Origin: JAABRE01 sp964413275
Lineage (GTDB): Bacteria > Cyanobacteriota > Cyanobacteriia > Cyanobacteriales > JAABRE01
Direction: 5' to 3'
Length of the DNA stretch: 64,000 nucleotides
Assembly (NCBI GenBank): GCA_964413275.1
Contig: CAYPSO010000003.1
Location: 1-64,000, forward strand
The notes under the pieces are model-generated. The model saw only the letters and a list, made by a program, of their open reading frames with translations, had not been told where the DNA came from and did no database searches. Numbering within the stretch: the stretch's first letter is position 1; each line of letters opens with the position of its first letter. Positions 18,797 through 26,771 of the stretch are shown here, piece by piece. A program made the translations under genes and the position numbers.

Positions 18797-18850
18797 CGAT
18801 CTGCTTACAGCAGCGCTTCGCTTCCACATAGTGCCTGCGAGAGCAGATCG
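18797..18850. repeat. Inverted repeat upstream of sqdB
   Basis: CGATCTGCT (18797-18805) and AGCAGATCG (18842-18850) are a perfect 9-bp inverted repeat with a GC-rich interior (CAGCGCTTCGC), in the divergent spacer between sqdB and the RTX gene. It looks like a dispersed repeat or hairpin element rather than an operator. Confidence 0.65.
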
Positions 18851-19002
18851 CTATTTTGTTAGGTATGATAAGCTTTTTTGGCTACTTTCACAAGTTAATT
18901 TCAATAAATTTTGTTCTCTTCAAGATTTTTCTTTTTTTCAATGCATAAATTTCTAATCTCCAACGTATCTATATACACATAATTAGAAAAGGAGCATTTG
19001 AT

Positions 19003-20169
19003 ATGGCTTTAGGTACTTCTCTCCCTGACCTTATTAATGGTGGTGCAGGGGATGATAGTCTATGTGGACTAGGTGGCAATGATACACTCAATGGTCGTGC
19101 TGGTAATGATACCCTTAATGGTGGTAGAGGCAATGATATCCTTGACGGTGGCAGAGGCGATGATATGCTCTATGGTGGTGCAGGTAGTGACACTCTTTAT
19201 GGTGGTTTAGGCAGTGATACCCTTAATGGTGGTACAGGGGGTGATAACCTCAACGGTGGTCCAGGCAATGATGTTTACATTGTGGATAGTGTTTTTGATG
19301 TGGTGAATGAATTGCCAAATCAAGGTATAGATACTATTCGTTCTTCTGTAAGCTTTGTGTTGGGTAACGATCAAGAACACTTGGTTTTGACTGGCAATAA
19401 TCCAATTAATGGTGATGGCAACTCTTTGAGTAACAAAATTACTGGTAATAGTAACGACAACATTCTCAAAGGTTTTATCGGTAATGATACCCTTGATGGT
19501 GGTGCAGGTATTGACCAGATGTGGGGTGGAACAGGTAACGATGTTTACATCGTCGATGAGACTTTTGATCTAGTCCATGAAGCCGCCAATCAAGGTCACG
19601 ATCTTGTGAAATCTTCTGCAACATATACCCTTAGTAGTAACGTCGAAGACTTATTTTTGACTGGTAATGCTGCCATTGATGGTACTGGCAATATCAGTGA
19701 TAATAGGATTAAAGGTAATAATGCTGACAATACTCTTGAGGGTTTAGGAGGTGATGATACCCTAAAAGGACGCGGAGGCAATGATAGCCTTGACGGTGGC
19801 ATAGGCGATGATATGCTCTATGGTGGCGCAGGTAGAGATACTCTTAACGGCGGAGATGGCAATGATACTCTCAATGGTGGCGCAGGTAGAGATACCTTTG
19901 TATTTTCTAGAGTTGACCACTCACCTATCAATTTTGGAGATACAATCACTAATTTTAATGCTGCCATTGGTGAAGTAATTGATGTGAATGACATTACTTC
20001 TGGTAGTGGTTCTTTCGGGGCTTTTGCGGCTGGTTCTACCAATGCTCAACTTGTGGGCAATCAGTTCCAGCTAGATGCTAATGCAAACGGTATATTTGAC
20101 TTAGGGGATTTAGAAGTTAATATTACCAATATTGTTGGTGCTTTTGCTGCGGCTAATGTTGTCTTCTAA
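19003..20169 (+). CDS. RTX calcium-binding repeat protein
   Basis: 388 residues, nearly all hemolysin-type nonapeptide repeats (GGxGxDxLx). One block covers about 12-92, then two copies of a longer unit with a GNDVYIVD motif (near 89 and 182), then a second block at about 247-300. The C-terminal 90 residues (TFVFSRVDHSP, FDLGDLEVNITNIVGA) resemble the tail of secreted RTX proteins. The repeats bind calcium in a beta-roll. No toxin or enzymatic domain is present. No signal peptide; type I secretion by an unlinked exporter is expected from the family. The ATG has an AAGGAG ribosome site. Confidence 0.92.
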   Translation: MALGTSLPDLINGGAGDDSLCGLGGNDTLNGRAGNDTLNGGRGNDILDGGRGDDMLYGGAGSDTLYGGLGSDTLNGGTGGDNLNGGPGNDVYIVDSVFDVVNELPNQGIDTIRSSVSFVLGNDQEHLVLTGNNPINGDGNSLSNKITGNSNDNILKGFIGNDTLDGGAGIDQMWGGTGNDVYIVDETFDLVHEAANQGHDLVKSSATYTLSSNVEDLFLTGNAAIDGTGNISDNRIKGNNADNTLEGLGGDDTLKGRGGNDSLDGGIGDDMLYGGAGRDTLNGGDGNDTLNGGAGRDTFVFSRVDHSPINFGDTITNFNAAIGEVIDVNDITSGSGSFGAFAAGSTNAQLVGNQFQLDANANGIFDLGDLEVNITNIVGAFAAANVVF

Positions 20170-20181
20170 GAATCAATTTTC

Positions 20182-20271
20182 GGCTCTCCCATACTTGCGG
20201 TGATAAGTACAACTTATTATAAATTGGAAACCGAGTCTGTGTAGGGGCAGCAATAATATTGCTGCCCCTAC
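20182..20271. repeat. GTAGGGG-family palindrome plus flank, right copy (inverted)
   Basis: The segment starts GGCTCTCCCATA and ends in the palindrome at 20241-20271, in reverse order and orientation to the copy at 17497-17566. It immediately follows the RTX gene and may serve as its terminator. Confidence 0.8.
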
Positions 20272-20472
20272 ACTATATTACTGAATGAACATTTTTCCCC
20301 ATTATGTCCGAAGAGCCTGTTTATATAGTTTTGGTTAATTAGCTTTGACTTTATCTTTGTATTTTCATCTTAATCATACAAATTTTAGTTTGGTAATGTA
20401 ACGTCTGTCTTCACACCGACATTTAAGATAAAATGAAAAAACTAAAGCCTTAATTATTAAAATTAAACTTTT

Positions 20473-21423
20473 ATGCGTTCTTTTTCTCTGATTGCACCTG
20501 CTAAACTTAATCTGTATTTAGAGATTATAGGCGATCGCCCCGATGGTTATCATGAATTAGTAATGATCGTGCAAACTATTAATTTATTAGATCGTCTTGA
20601 TATTTATTCTAACGGTACAGATCGTATTCGTCTTCACTGTAACAATCCTGAAGTTCCTTTAGATGAAAGTAATTTGGCCTATAAAGCAGTCAAATTAATG
20701 CAACAAGAATTTCCTAAAGTAGCAGCTAATTTTGGTGGTTTAGATATTACCATAAATAAGTCCATTCCTGTGGCGGCTGGATTAGCCGGTGGTTCGAGTA
20801 ATGCGGCGGCGGTATTAGTTGGAGTTAATCAACTTTGGGAATTAGGTTTAACTGTACCAGAATTACAACAATTAGCAGCAAAATTAGGCTCAGATATACC
20901 TTTTTCTATTTCTGGAGGTACAGCAATTGCCACAGGAAGGGGAGAAAAACTTGATTCAATTAATGATTTAGATAACTTGTGGGTAGTTTTAGCCAAATAC
21001 AGTAACCTTGGTGTTTCTACTCCTTGGGCCTATAATACCTATAGAGAACAATTTGGTAATGAATATATATCAGATTTACAAAGTATTAATGAATTAGCTT
21101 TAAAAATTCATTCTGGCCCATTAGTTCATGCTATTAGTCACAAAAACGGTGCAGAAATAGGGAAACTAATCCATAATGATCTAGAAAAAGTAGTATTGCC
21201 GGCATATCCCCAAGTCGCAAAATTGCGATCGGAATTTGCTCAAGCAGGAGTATTAGGTGCAATGATGTCTGGCTCTGGGCCAACGGTTTTTGCTTTATGT
21301 GAATCAGAAAAACAGGCTATACAAGTCAAAGAAATAGTACAAACTAAAATACCCAATCCTCAATTGGATTTTTGGGTTACAAAACTTTGTAGTCATGGAA
21401 TTTTAGCTACTTTGAGCAGTTAG
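20473..21423 (+). CDS. ispE: 4-diphosphocytidyl-2-C-methyl-D-erythritol kinase
   Basis: 316 residues. The opening SLIAPAKLNLYLEI and the ATP-binding PVAAGLAGGSSNAAAV motif identify a GHMP kinase of the IspE type, with the GAMMSGSGPTVFAL motif near the C-terminus. It phosphorylates CDP-methylerythritol in the MEP pathway, which supplies carotenoids, phytol and quinone side chains. Length fits the family. The 20272-20472 spacer upstream is AT-rich and no promoter was pinned down. Confidence 0.96.
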   Translation: MRSFSLIAPAKLNLYLEIIGDRPDGYHELVMIVQTINLLDRLDIYSNGTDRIRLHCNNPEVPLDESNLAYKAVKLMQQEFPKVAANFGGLDITINKSIPVAAGLAGGSSNAAAVLVGVNQLWELGLTVPELQQLAAKLGSDIPFSISGGTAIATGRGEKLDSINDLDNLWVVLAKYSNLGVSTPWAYNTYREQFGNEYISDLQSINELALKIHSGPLVHAISHKNGAEIGKLIHNDLEKVVLPAYPQVAKLRSEFAQAGVLGAMMSGSGPTVFALCESEKQAIQVKEIVQTKIPNPQLDFWVTKLCSHGILATLSS

Positions 21424-21615
21424 CTTTTAGATAAAATTATTAATTTTTGCGATCTTAAATATTACAAAAAGTGTGAGAATTTAAACTTTTTTAATTATTG
21501 ACTAAGATAATTTAACTTTTTTATATATTTGTATCAAATTCTCATAATTTTCTAGAAATGATTATAGGCTTAAAATATAAATGATTTATACCATAAGTAA
21601 TGGGGATCGAGAAAA

Positions 21616-21771
21616 ATGAGAGATATGCACTTTAAACCCCTAACAGATAAAGAAAGAAAAATGAATCAGCGTCTAGATAAAATTAATCATGCACCCTATT
21701 TTACTATTTTCTTAATAATGTTTGCTGGGGTATTACTATTTACAATGGTGATATTATTGGGAATGGTTTAG
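21616..21771 (+). CDS. Small single-pass membrane protein, 51 residues
   Basis: The frame gives 51 residues: a charged, lysine-rich N-terminal half (residues 1-27) and one hydrophobic helix (about 29-50, FTIFLIMFAGVLLFTMVILL). The start ATG follows a GATCGAGAAAA stretch with only a weak ribosome site. The charge pattern predicts N-in topology. Small proteins of this form are common around photosynthetic and NDH complexes, but I cannot match it to one. It lies alone in a 766-bp gap between ispE and the O-antigen-ligase-like gene; the rest of the gap is AT-rich apart from the repeat at 22077. Confidence 0.65.
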   Translation: MRDMHFKPLTDKERKMNQRLDKINHAPYFTIFLIMFAGVLLFTMVILLGMV

Positions 21772-22076
21772 ATTAATGATTAAAAAGTTAATCCTTTGTT
21801 TGTAGAGGTAATTGATAGATTACCTCCGCATTTTGGCGTTTTGAATGGTTCAATAAAATTATTTACCCAATTTATTATTAATAAATTGCTATATTTTTAC
21901 TAAAACTTGATAATATTTTTGATATAAGTAGGTACACACAATTAATTACATGGTTGAGAGAGGGAATAGGGAATAGGCACTCTTGCAATAGGTAAGAGAT
22001 ACAGCAATTTTAAGTGAATAGCAAAATGTGTAATTAATTTTGTTTAAGCACTTAAGTACCGCGCGCAAAATTAATG

Positions 22077-22150
22077 GTAGGGTGGGCAATGCCCACCAAA
22101 TCATAAAGAAAATCAAAATTCTATTGCCTCATTTTAACTGAAACAGTCCA
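22077..22150. repeat. Dispersed palindrome with extended shared flank
   Basis: The palindrome (22077-22097) and the 25 bp after it match 62783-62828 at 45 of 46 positions. The last 19 bp (22132-22150) match 62754-62772 perfectly but inverted, so the two copies have the same parts in a different order. The copy lies just upstream of the O-antigen-ligase-like gene. Confidence 0.85.
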
Positions 22151-22189
22151 CTACTGTTATGAAACCTTTTATAGAGGCGGTGTAAGAAG

Positions 22190-23434
22190 TTGAATAATTT
22201 AATAAAGTATTATAAACACTGGATTTGGAATTTTTGTAAATTAGGAATATTGATTTTTCCCCTATTTCCCGCCCTAGGCGGTTTTGTTTTAGGAATTATT
22301 TTAATATATATTTGGATGAAAGAATTTTCTCAAATTATTAGATTACTAATTGCAAAAGGATTCTTTTTTTTTAGTATTGGTTTAATTATTATTTCTATTT
22401 TAGCTAAATATCAAAAGGAATCTTTTTTAGGTTTAGCGAATTTTTTGCCATTTTCTGCTTTGTTTTTAGCTTTCATTTTTATGATAAAGAAGGCTAAACA
22501 ATTACGTCAATTGGCTTGGATATTAGTTGTTAGTTCGCCAATAGTAGTTATTTTAGGATTAGGACAACTTTTTTTTAATTGGCATAGTCCTAATTTATTT
22601 TTTGGTTGGGAGTTAATGGCTCAAGGTAATCCAGAAGGAAGAATGTCCTCAATTTTTACCTATGCTAATATTTTAGCTATTTATCTGATTATTGTGTTTA
22701 TTTTAGCTATTGGTTTATGGCTAGAAAAATATCAAGATTGGCAAAAAAATAAATTAATTTTAGGCTTTTTAACTATTGCAATTGTTGGTAATAGTATTGG
22801 ATTAATTTTAACAAGTTCTCGTAATGCTTGGGCCATCGCATTTTTAGCTGCTTTAAGTTTTGCTATTTATTTAGGTTGGTATTGGTTAGTATTTATTTTT
22901 AGTGCAGCAGTTACCATAGTTTTAGGTGCATCTTTTGCTCCTCAACCTATTAATAATTCTCTCCGTTATATAGTGCCAGAATATTTTTGGGGACGTTTAT
23001 CAGATCAAATGTATCCCAATCGCCCTCTAGAAACTCTCCGCCTTACTCAATGGCGTTTTAGTTGGGATTTAACCATGGAGCATCCTTTAACGGGTTGGGG
23101 CTTAAGGAATTTTAGTCCGCTATACGAAGCAAAAATGAATGTTTGGCTTGGCCATCCCCATAATTTTTTCTTAATGTTAACTGCCGAAACGGGCTTAATA
23201 TTAACCGTAATGTTTTGTGGTTTAATCGCCTATATTTTAGCCCAAGGAATTTTATTTTTACGGAAAATTCAAGCAAAAGATAGGCTTATATTATTTACTT
23301 ATTTAGTTGCTTTTAGTAGTTGTATTATTTTTAATTTATTTGATGTTACCCTCTTTGATTTACGAATTAATACCCTAACTTGGCTTTTACTCGCAGGTAT
23401 TTACGGCGTAACTTTACATAAAAATTGTCATTGA
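22190..23434 (+). CDS. O-antigen ligase-like polytopic membrane protein
   Basis: 414 residues with about ten hydrophobic helices. A large loop near residues 245-330 contains RPLETLRLTQWRFSWDL and the GHPHNFFLMLTAETG motif, as in the Wzy/RfaL family of O-antigen ligases and polymerases. In cyanobacteria this family includes proteins once called IctB and thought to affect inorganic carbon; here a polysaccharide role is equally likely. The reading frame begins at a TTG preceded by GAGGCGG, so the start is somewhat uncertain. No other polysaccharide genes adjoin it. Confidence 0.8.
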   Translation: MNNLIKYYKHWIWNFCKLGILIFPLFPALGGFVLGIILIYIWMKEFSQIIRLLIAKGFFFFSIGLIIISILAKYQKESFLGLANFLPFSALFLAFIFMIKKAKQLRQLAWILVVSSPIVVILGLGQLFFNWHSPNLFFGWELMAQGNPEGRMSSIFTYANILAIYLIIVFILAIGLWLEKYQDWQKNKLILGFLTIAIVGNSIGLILTSSRNAWAIAFLAALSFAIYLGWYWLVFIFSAAVTIVLGASFAPQPINNSLRYIVPEYFWGRLSDQMYPNRPLETLRLTQWRFSWDLTMEHPLTGWGLRNFSPLYEAKMNVWLGHPHNFFLMLTAETGLILTVMFCGLIAYILAQGILFLRKIQAKDRLILFTYLVAFSSCIIFNLFDVTLFDLRINTLTWLLLAGIYGVTLHKNCH

Positions 23435-23524
23435 TATAGTAAAGTATTGGGTAAGATTTTGTCTGTGTCTCTGGCACAAGTATCTTACCTATAACTTAAG
23501 CACAAAAAGTAAGGGCGATCGCAG

Positions 23525-24448
23525 GTGTTACTAAATATATTTTTATTCGGAATAATTTTTATTACTGGTTGTTTATTAATATCAAAATCTCAAACTAATC
23601 CTAATCCTGTATTATTAACAGGACAATCTTATCAACTAACCAGTCTTTTAGAAGATGCACCAGAAACGTCATTACAAGGTCAATTTTATGCTTTTGCCAT
23701 ACCTATTTTGTGTTTATTAGAAGATGCACCAGAAACATCATTAAAAGGTCAATTTTACCCCCTTGCTACTCCTTTAATGACCCCTCTTGCTTGTATTCTT
23801 GCTCAAACATGGCATAAATTTTATCAACAACATTTACAACAATTAGGTATTAACTATTGGCAATGGAAAGATAAACCAGAGGTTAACAATATTTGTCCTG
23901 AATTATCCTTATTGTTAAAATTACCTTCACCTCAAGGTTATGCCCAACAAGTATTAGAATCTATCGCTCAAAATAATAATCCTTGGATTACTAATCTCTC
24001 TACACTTAATCCTATTTTACAAGCGAGAATGCGTTTAGCCTTTAAAGATTGGCACGATCAATTAATCAGATTAATTGGTATCGAAAGACTCAAATTAATT
24101 TACAAAATCTGTTATGGTACTAAATGGTCTATGATACATAGAATTATTAATGTGTGTGAGGAGGAAACAGTCAATGAAAACACGATACCTTGGTGGCAAG
24201 TGTTGGGAGTACCATCGTCAGCTACAGACAAACAAGTGGAAATCGCCTATAAAAGATTGATTAAACAATGGCATCCCGATCTTAATCAAGATACTCAAGC
24301 TACCGAAATAACAGCACAAATTAATGTAGCTTATAGTGAGTATAAATTATTTTTTCAATCTCAATCTCTTCGGGATAGCCCACTTGATACAGTTAATTTA
24401 CTGCTCAAAGTTTTCTTACAAATTTTTAAACCTTTAGTATCTAGATAA
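23525..24448 (+). CDS. J-domain protein with N-terminal hydrophobic anchor
   Basis: 307 residues from a GTG start. The N-terminus is hydrophobic and ends in FITGC, which could be a lipobox or a simple anchor. A 20-residue unit occurs twice, at 41-60 and 64-83 (LLEDAPETSL in both). The C-terminal domain (about 220-275) is a J-domain: PWWQVLGVPSSATDKQVE, then the HPD motif in QWHPDLNQ. J-domains stimulate the ATPase of Hsp70/DnaK, so the protein probably recruits DnaK to the membrane. If the lipobox is used, the J-domain would face the periplasm, away from DnaK, so the anchor reading is preferred. The D-Ala carboxypeptidase gene follows after 11 bp. Confidence 0.8.
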   Translation: MLLNIFLFGIIFITGCLLISKSQTNPNPVLLTGQSYQLTSLLEDAPETSLQGQFYAFAIPILCLLEDAPETSLKGQFYPLATPLMTPLACILAQTWHKFYQQHLQQLGINYWQWKDKPEVNNICPELSLLLKLPSPQGYAQQVLESIAQNNNPWITNLSTLNPILQARMRLAFKDWHDQLIRLIGIERLKLIYKICYGTKWSMIHRIINVCEEETVNENTIPWWQVLGVPSSATDKQVEIAYKRLIKQWHPDLNQDTQATEITAQINVAYSEYKLFFQSQSLRDSPLDTVNLLLKVFLQIFKPLVSR

Positions 24449-24459
24449 AATTAAACATC

Positions 24460-25407
24460 ATGAGTCAAGTTCGCAATTGGACAAAAACTTTAGCAACAAT
24501 CTTTACTACTGCTAGTGTATCTTGGATTAGTCCAGCTTTAGCTCAATCCACAAATGTAGCAACTTCTCTTTATCAAACCCTAGATTTTGAACCTATAGAA
24601 ATTCCTGTACCCCCACCTGCCAACGAACAAAGTTATTATCGGCCAGATAATGGAGTTGATTATTTTAAAGGTAATAACGAAAACATTAATTACAATGTCT
24701 GTCGTAACATTTTGCGATCTCAAATCGATCCTATTGTCAAAAAATATAATTCTAAATGGGCGATTTTAGTTGAGTCTTTAGATGGTGAAAATTTATACAA
24801 TTATAATGCTGATTTAAAATTAATTCCAGCTTCTAATGTCAAAATCTTAACCACCGCCGCAGCTTTACAAAGTTTATCTCCTCAAAGTACCATTGGTTCT
24901 AAATCTTTACAGGATTGGGTATCTGTAACCAATCTCAGAAGCAATAATTATTATGCGGATACTCTCCTTCGTCACCTTGGAGGCGCGCAAAAAGTTCAAC
25001 AGACTTTAATGCAGTTAGGTGTTGATGGTGGTGCTTATCGCATGGCCGATGGTTCGGGATTATCTCGTTATAATACTGCTAGTCCTAGAGCTTTAGTACA
25101 AACTCTCAGAGGTATGTATTACGCTGAAAATCATGAAGTATTTTTCGCTTCTTTACCCACTGCTGGCCAAACTGGTACATTAAGAAATAGAATGCGTGAA
25201 ACTCCTGCTCAGGGAACTGTACACGCTAAAACTGGTACTTTAACAGGGGTTAGAGCTTTATCTGGATATATTGAACATCCTGTATATGGCACAATGGTTT
25301 TTAGTATTCTTGGTAATCAACCTAATCGTTCGGGATATTCTTTAGTAAGTGCGATCGATCAAATTGTAGTTAAGTTAACTACTCTTAATGGTTGTGAAGA
25401 CTATTAA
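24460..25407 (+). CDS. dacB: Compact S13 D-alanyl-D-alanine carboxypeptidase (PBP4/DacB type)
   Basis: 315 residues. A signal peptide ends near ALAQS (residue 30). Active-site motifs are S125-N-V-K128, S161-N-N163 and K257-T-G259, with DGSGLSR between the last two. It would trim peptidoglycan side chains in the periplasm. The E. coli enzyme is about 477 residues, with a large insert between the first two motifs; here only 32 residues separate them, so that insert is missing. The three catalytic motifs remain intact, so activity is plausible. The gene is 11 bp after the J-domain gene and ends just before the Tn7-like element. Confidence 0.88.
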   Translation: MSQVRNWTKTLATIFTTASVSWISPALAQSTNVATSLYQTLDFEPIEIPVPPPANEQSYYRPDNGVDYFKGNNENINYNVCRNILRSQIDPIVKKYNSKWAILVESLDGENLYNYNADLKLIPASNVKILTTAAALQSLSPQSTIGSKSLQDWVSVTNLRSNNYYADTLLRHLGGAQKVQQTLMQLGVDGGAYRMADGSGLSRYNTASPRALVQTLRGMYYAENHEVFFASLPTAGQTGTLRNRMRETPAQGTVHAKTGTLTGVRALSGYIEHPVYGTMVFSILGNQPNRSGYSLVSAIDQIVVKLTTLNGCEDY

Positions 25408-25518
25408 GTAGGCTGAAAAACAGTTTATTTAATTTTGACTAATTACTTATATTCTGCCCTTTAAATTCCAAGCTTCTACAGTTTTATTAAGTTCGATAAC
25501 TTTTTATACAGAAATTGC

Positions 25519-25668
25519 TGTCCAAAGAGAATAAAGTTGGAAACTAAAAAACGGTCAAAAACCTAATTTTTCAATATGAAATAAATCGGTTAAATAAATT
25601 AAAGTTGGAAACTGAAATAGCTCATTAACTGAACTTCGTTGAATTATCAAATAATAAAGTTGGAAACT
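25519..25668. repeat. Three spaced direct repeats at the left transposon end
   Basis: Units ending in TAAAGTTGGAAACT finish at 25545, 25613 and 25668, so centres are 68 and 55 bp apart. The outermost copy is the terminal inverted repeat. Three separated sites fit the left end of Tn7, where each is a TnsB binding site. The tnsD remnant's stop codon overlaps the innermost copy. Confidence 0.7.
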
Positions 25669-25917
25669 AGACCATAATTTGAATTGGTTTTACTTGTTGA
25701 CTAATTAATTCTTTAGCAGCTAATTTAACTTTTTCAGAAAATTGGCGATCGCGTTCGTTCCAAAACTTACAGTTGAGTCAGACTAAAGTTTTATTAGTTT
25801 TGATTCCCAAAGCTCTCCATAATATTCAACTCGATTATAGCGATACCAATCTTGTTGAGAGCGATCTGGCCCTAGCCGAGAGTATGTAAAACCACAGCAA
25901 TTACAACTAAATGTTCC
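25667..25917 (-). pseudogene. tnsD: tnsD remnant (Tn7-type target selector)
   Basis: The translation starts GTFSCNCCGFTYSR, continues GPDRSQQDWYRYNRVEYYG and ELWESKL, and then hits a stop. In another frame it resumes as FWNERDRQFSEKVKLA and ends KPIQIMV. The GTFxCxCGFxYSRxGPD zinc motif, the G-x-W-x-x-KL motif and the W-x-x-RD C-terminal helix are features of TnsD, which binds the 3' end of glmS to direct insertion. About 70 codons of a protein normally 500 or more remain. A frameshift or deletion joins the two parts, and the N-terminus is missing. Its direction of transcription, away from glmS, fits Tn7 gene order. Confidence 0.78.
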
Positions 25918-26368
25918 ATATAAATATCAGGAAAAATTAGGAACACCAGATGGAATAATTAGTGACAATGGTACTACAATTAAATATTTAACAGTAGATT
26001 TAATCTTTCCTGAGACAAAGCAAGCAATAAAAACATTAGTTCAAGAAACGGCAACAGAAAAAGAAAAAACACAAGAAGAAGTTAAGCAAAAATTACAAGA
26101 AATTCTTGATGAGCCAAAAGATTATGCCACAATAATTGAAGAAAAAAAATCCAACAAAGCTTATACAAAACGACAGCAACTTATATTAATTGAAGACATT
26201 AAAAAATTTGAAGAAACTCATAAAAATAAATTATCAATAACTCCCGATGGCTTAATTAAACAAGGTGATGCAACTTATAACTATTTAAAAGAGCAGATAA
26301 AATCGAGTTTGAATCCTAGTAATGAAAATACTGATACAGCTCCATTTAATTCTAATATAGAGCCATAA
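25918..26368 (+). pseudogene. 5'-truncated ORF, function unknown
   Basis: An open frame of about 150 codons with no ATG at its start. It is rich in Lys and Glu, with a likely coiled-coil stretch (ETATEKEKTQEEVKQKLQEI) and ends SNIEP. The frame is open back to a TGA at 25856, but the tnsD remnant occupies that part on the other strand, so real coding probably begins near the junction at 25918. I see no family match. It is best read as the C-terminal part of a cargo protein cut by a deletion. Confidence 0.5.
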
Positions 26369-26467
26369 TTTCTCAAAAATAAAAGACTAAGAATAATTCC
26401 TGTAATAGTTGTAAAAAATTAAACGAATGGAAATTGAAAAGACTATAATGGGGTCGTATTGATTTTG

Positions 26468-26497
26468 GTTGTCAAATGACAACTATTTAACTATAAT
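26468..26497 (+). promoter_or_regulatory. Promoter and operator of the toxin-antitoxin-like pair
   Basis: TTGTCA (26469-26474), a 17-nt spacer and a perfect TATAAT (26492-26497). An inverted repeat, GTTGTC-AAAT-GACAAC (26468-26483), overlaps the -35 box, as expected for an operator. The GTG start is only 13 nt past the -10 box, so the leader is very short. Confidence 0.7.
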
Positions 26498-26510
26498 CTA
26501 AATAGTAAAT

Positions 26511-26771
26511 GTGAAAAAACATCCTAACAAACATATTAATGATGCAGTTAAATACGCCGTCGAAAATGGATGGGAGGTTGTAGAGGCGGGTTCTAGATCA
26601 CACGCTTGGGCAAGATTAAAATGTCCTTATAACGATCCTGAATGTAGATGTGGAAAGTTTTGCCTAACTAGTGTTTGGACTACGCCAAAAAATCCCCAAA
26701 ATCACGCCAAACAAATAAAACGAATTGTCAATAACTGTATAAATAAAGAAAATGGTACTGTCAATGAATGA
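26511..26771 (+). CDS. Small HicA-like protein, putative toxin
   Basis: 86 residues from a GTG start. The chain (HINDAVKYAVENGWEVVEAG, SHAWARLKCP, TPKNPQNHAKQIKRIV) looks like a short double-stranded-RNA-binding-like fold with an exposed histidine after the second strand, as in HicA-type mRNA endonucleases. It also has four cysteines in a CPYNDPECRCGKFC patch, which ordinary HicA lacks. The next gene overlaps its end. Similar pairs, a short H-containing protein and a roughly 180-residue DNA-binding protein, occur widely in bacteria as unnamed cassettes. Toxicity is inferred only from size, fold and pairing. Confidence 0.6.
   Translation: MKKHPNKHINDAVKYAVENGWEVVEAGSRSHAWARLKCPYNDPECRCGKFCLTSVWTTPKNPQNHAKQIKRIVNNCINKENGTVNE

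Noticed and set aside
19003..20169. RTX protein as a toxin
   Set aside because: Only calcium-binding repeats and a secretion-like tail are present; no toxin domain.
25519..25668. A small degenerate CRISPR array (repeat ending GTTGGAAAC)
   Set aside because: Only three copies, unequal spacing of 68 and 55 bp, no cas genes, and the outer copy is the transposon's terminal repeat; transposase sites fit better.
25859..25917. N-terminal extension of the truncated cargo ORF
   Set aside because: Open only because the frame is antisense to the tnsD relic; the protein-like composition starts after it.
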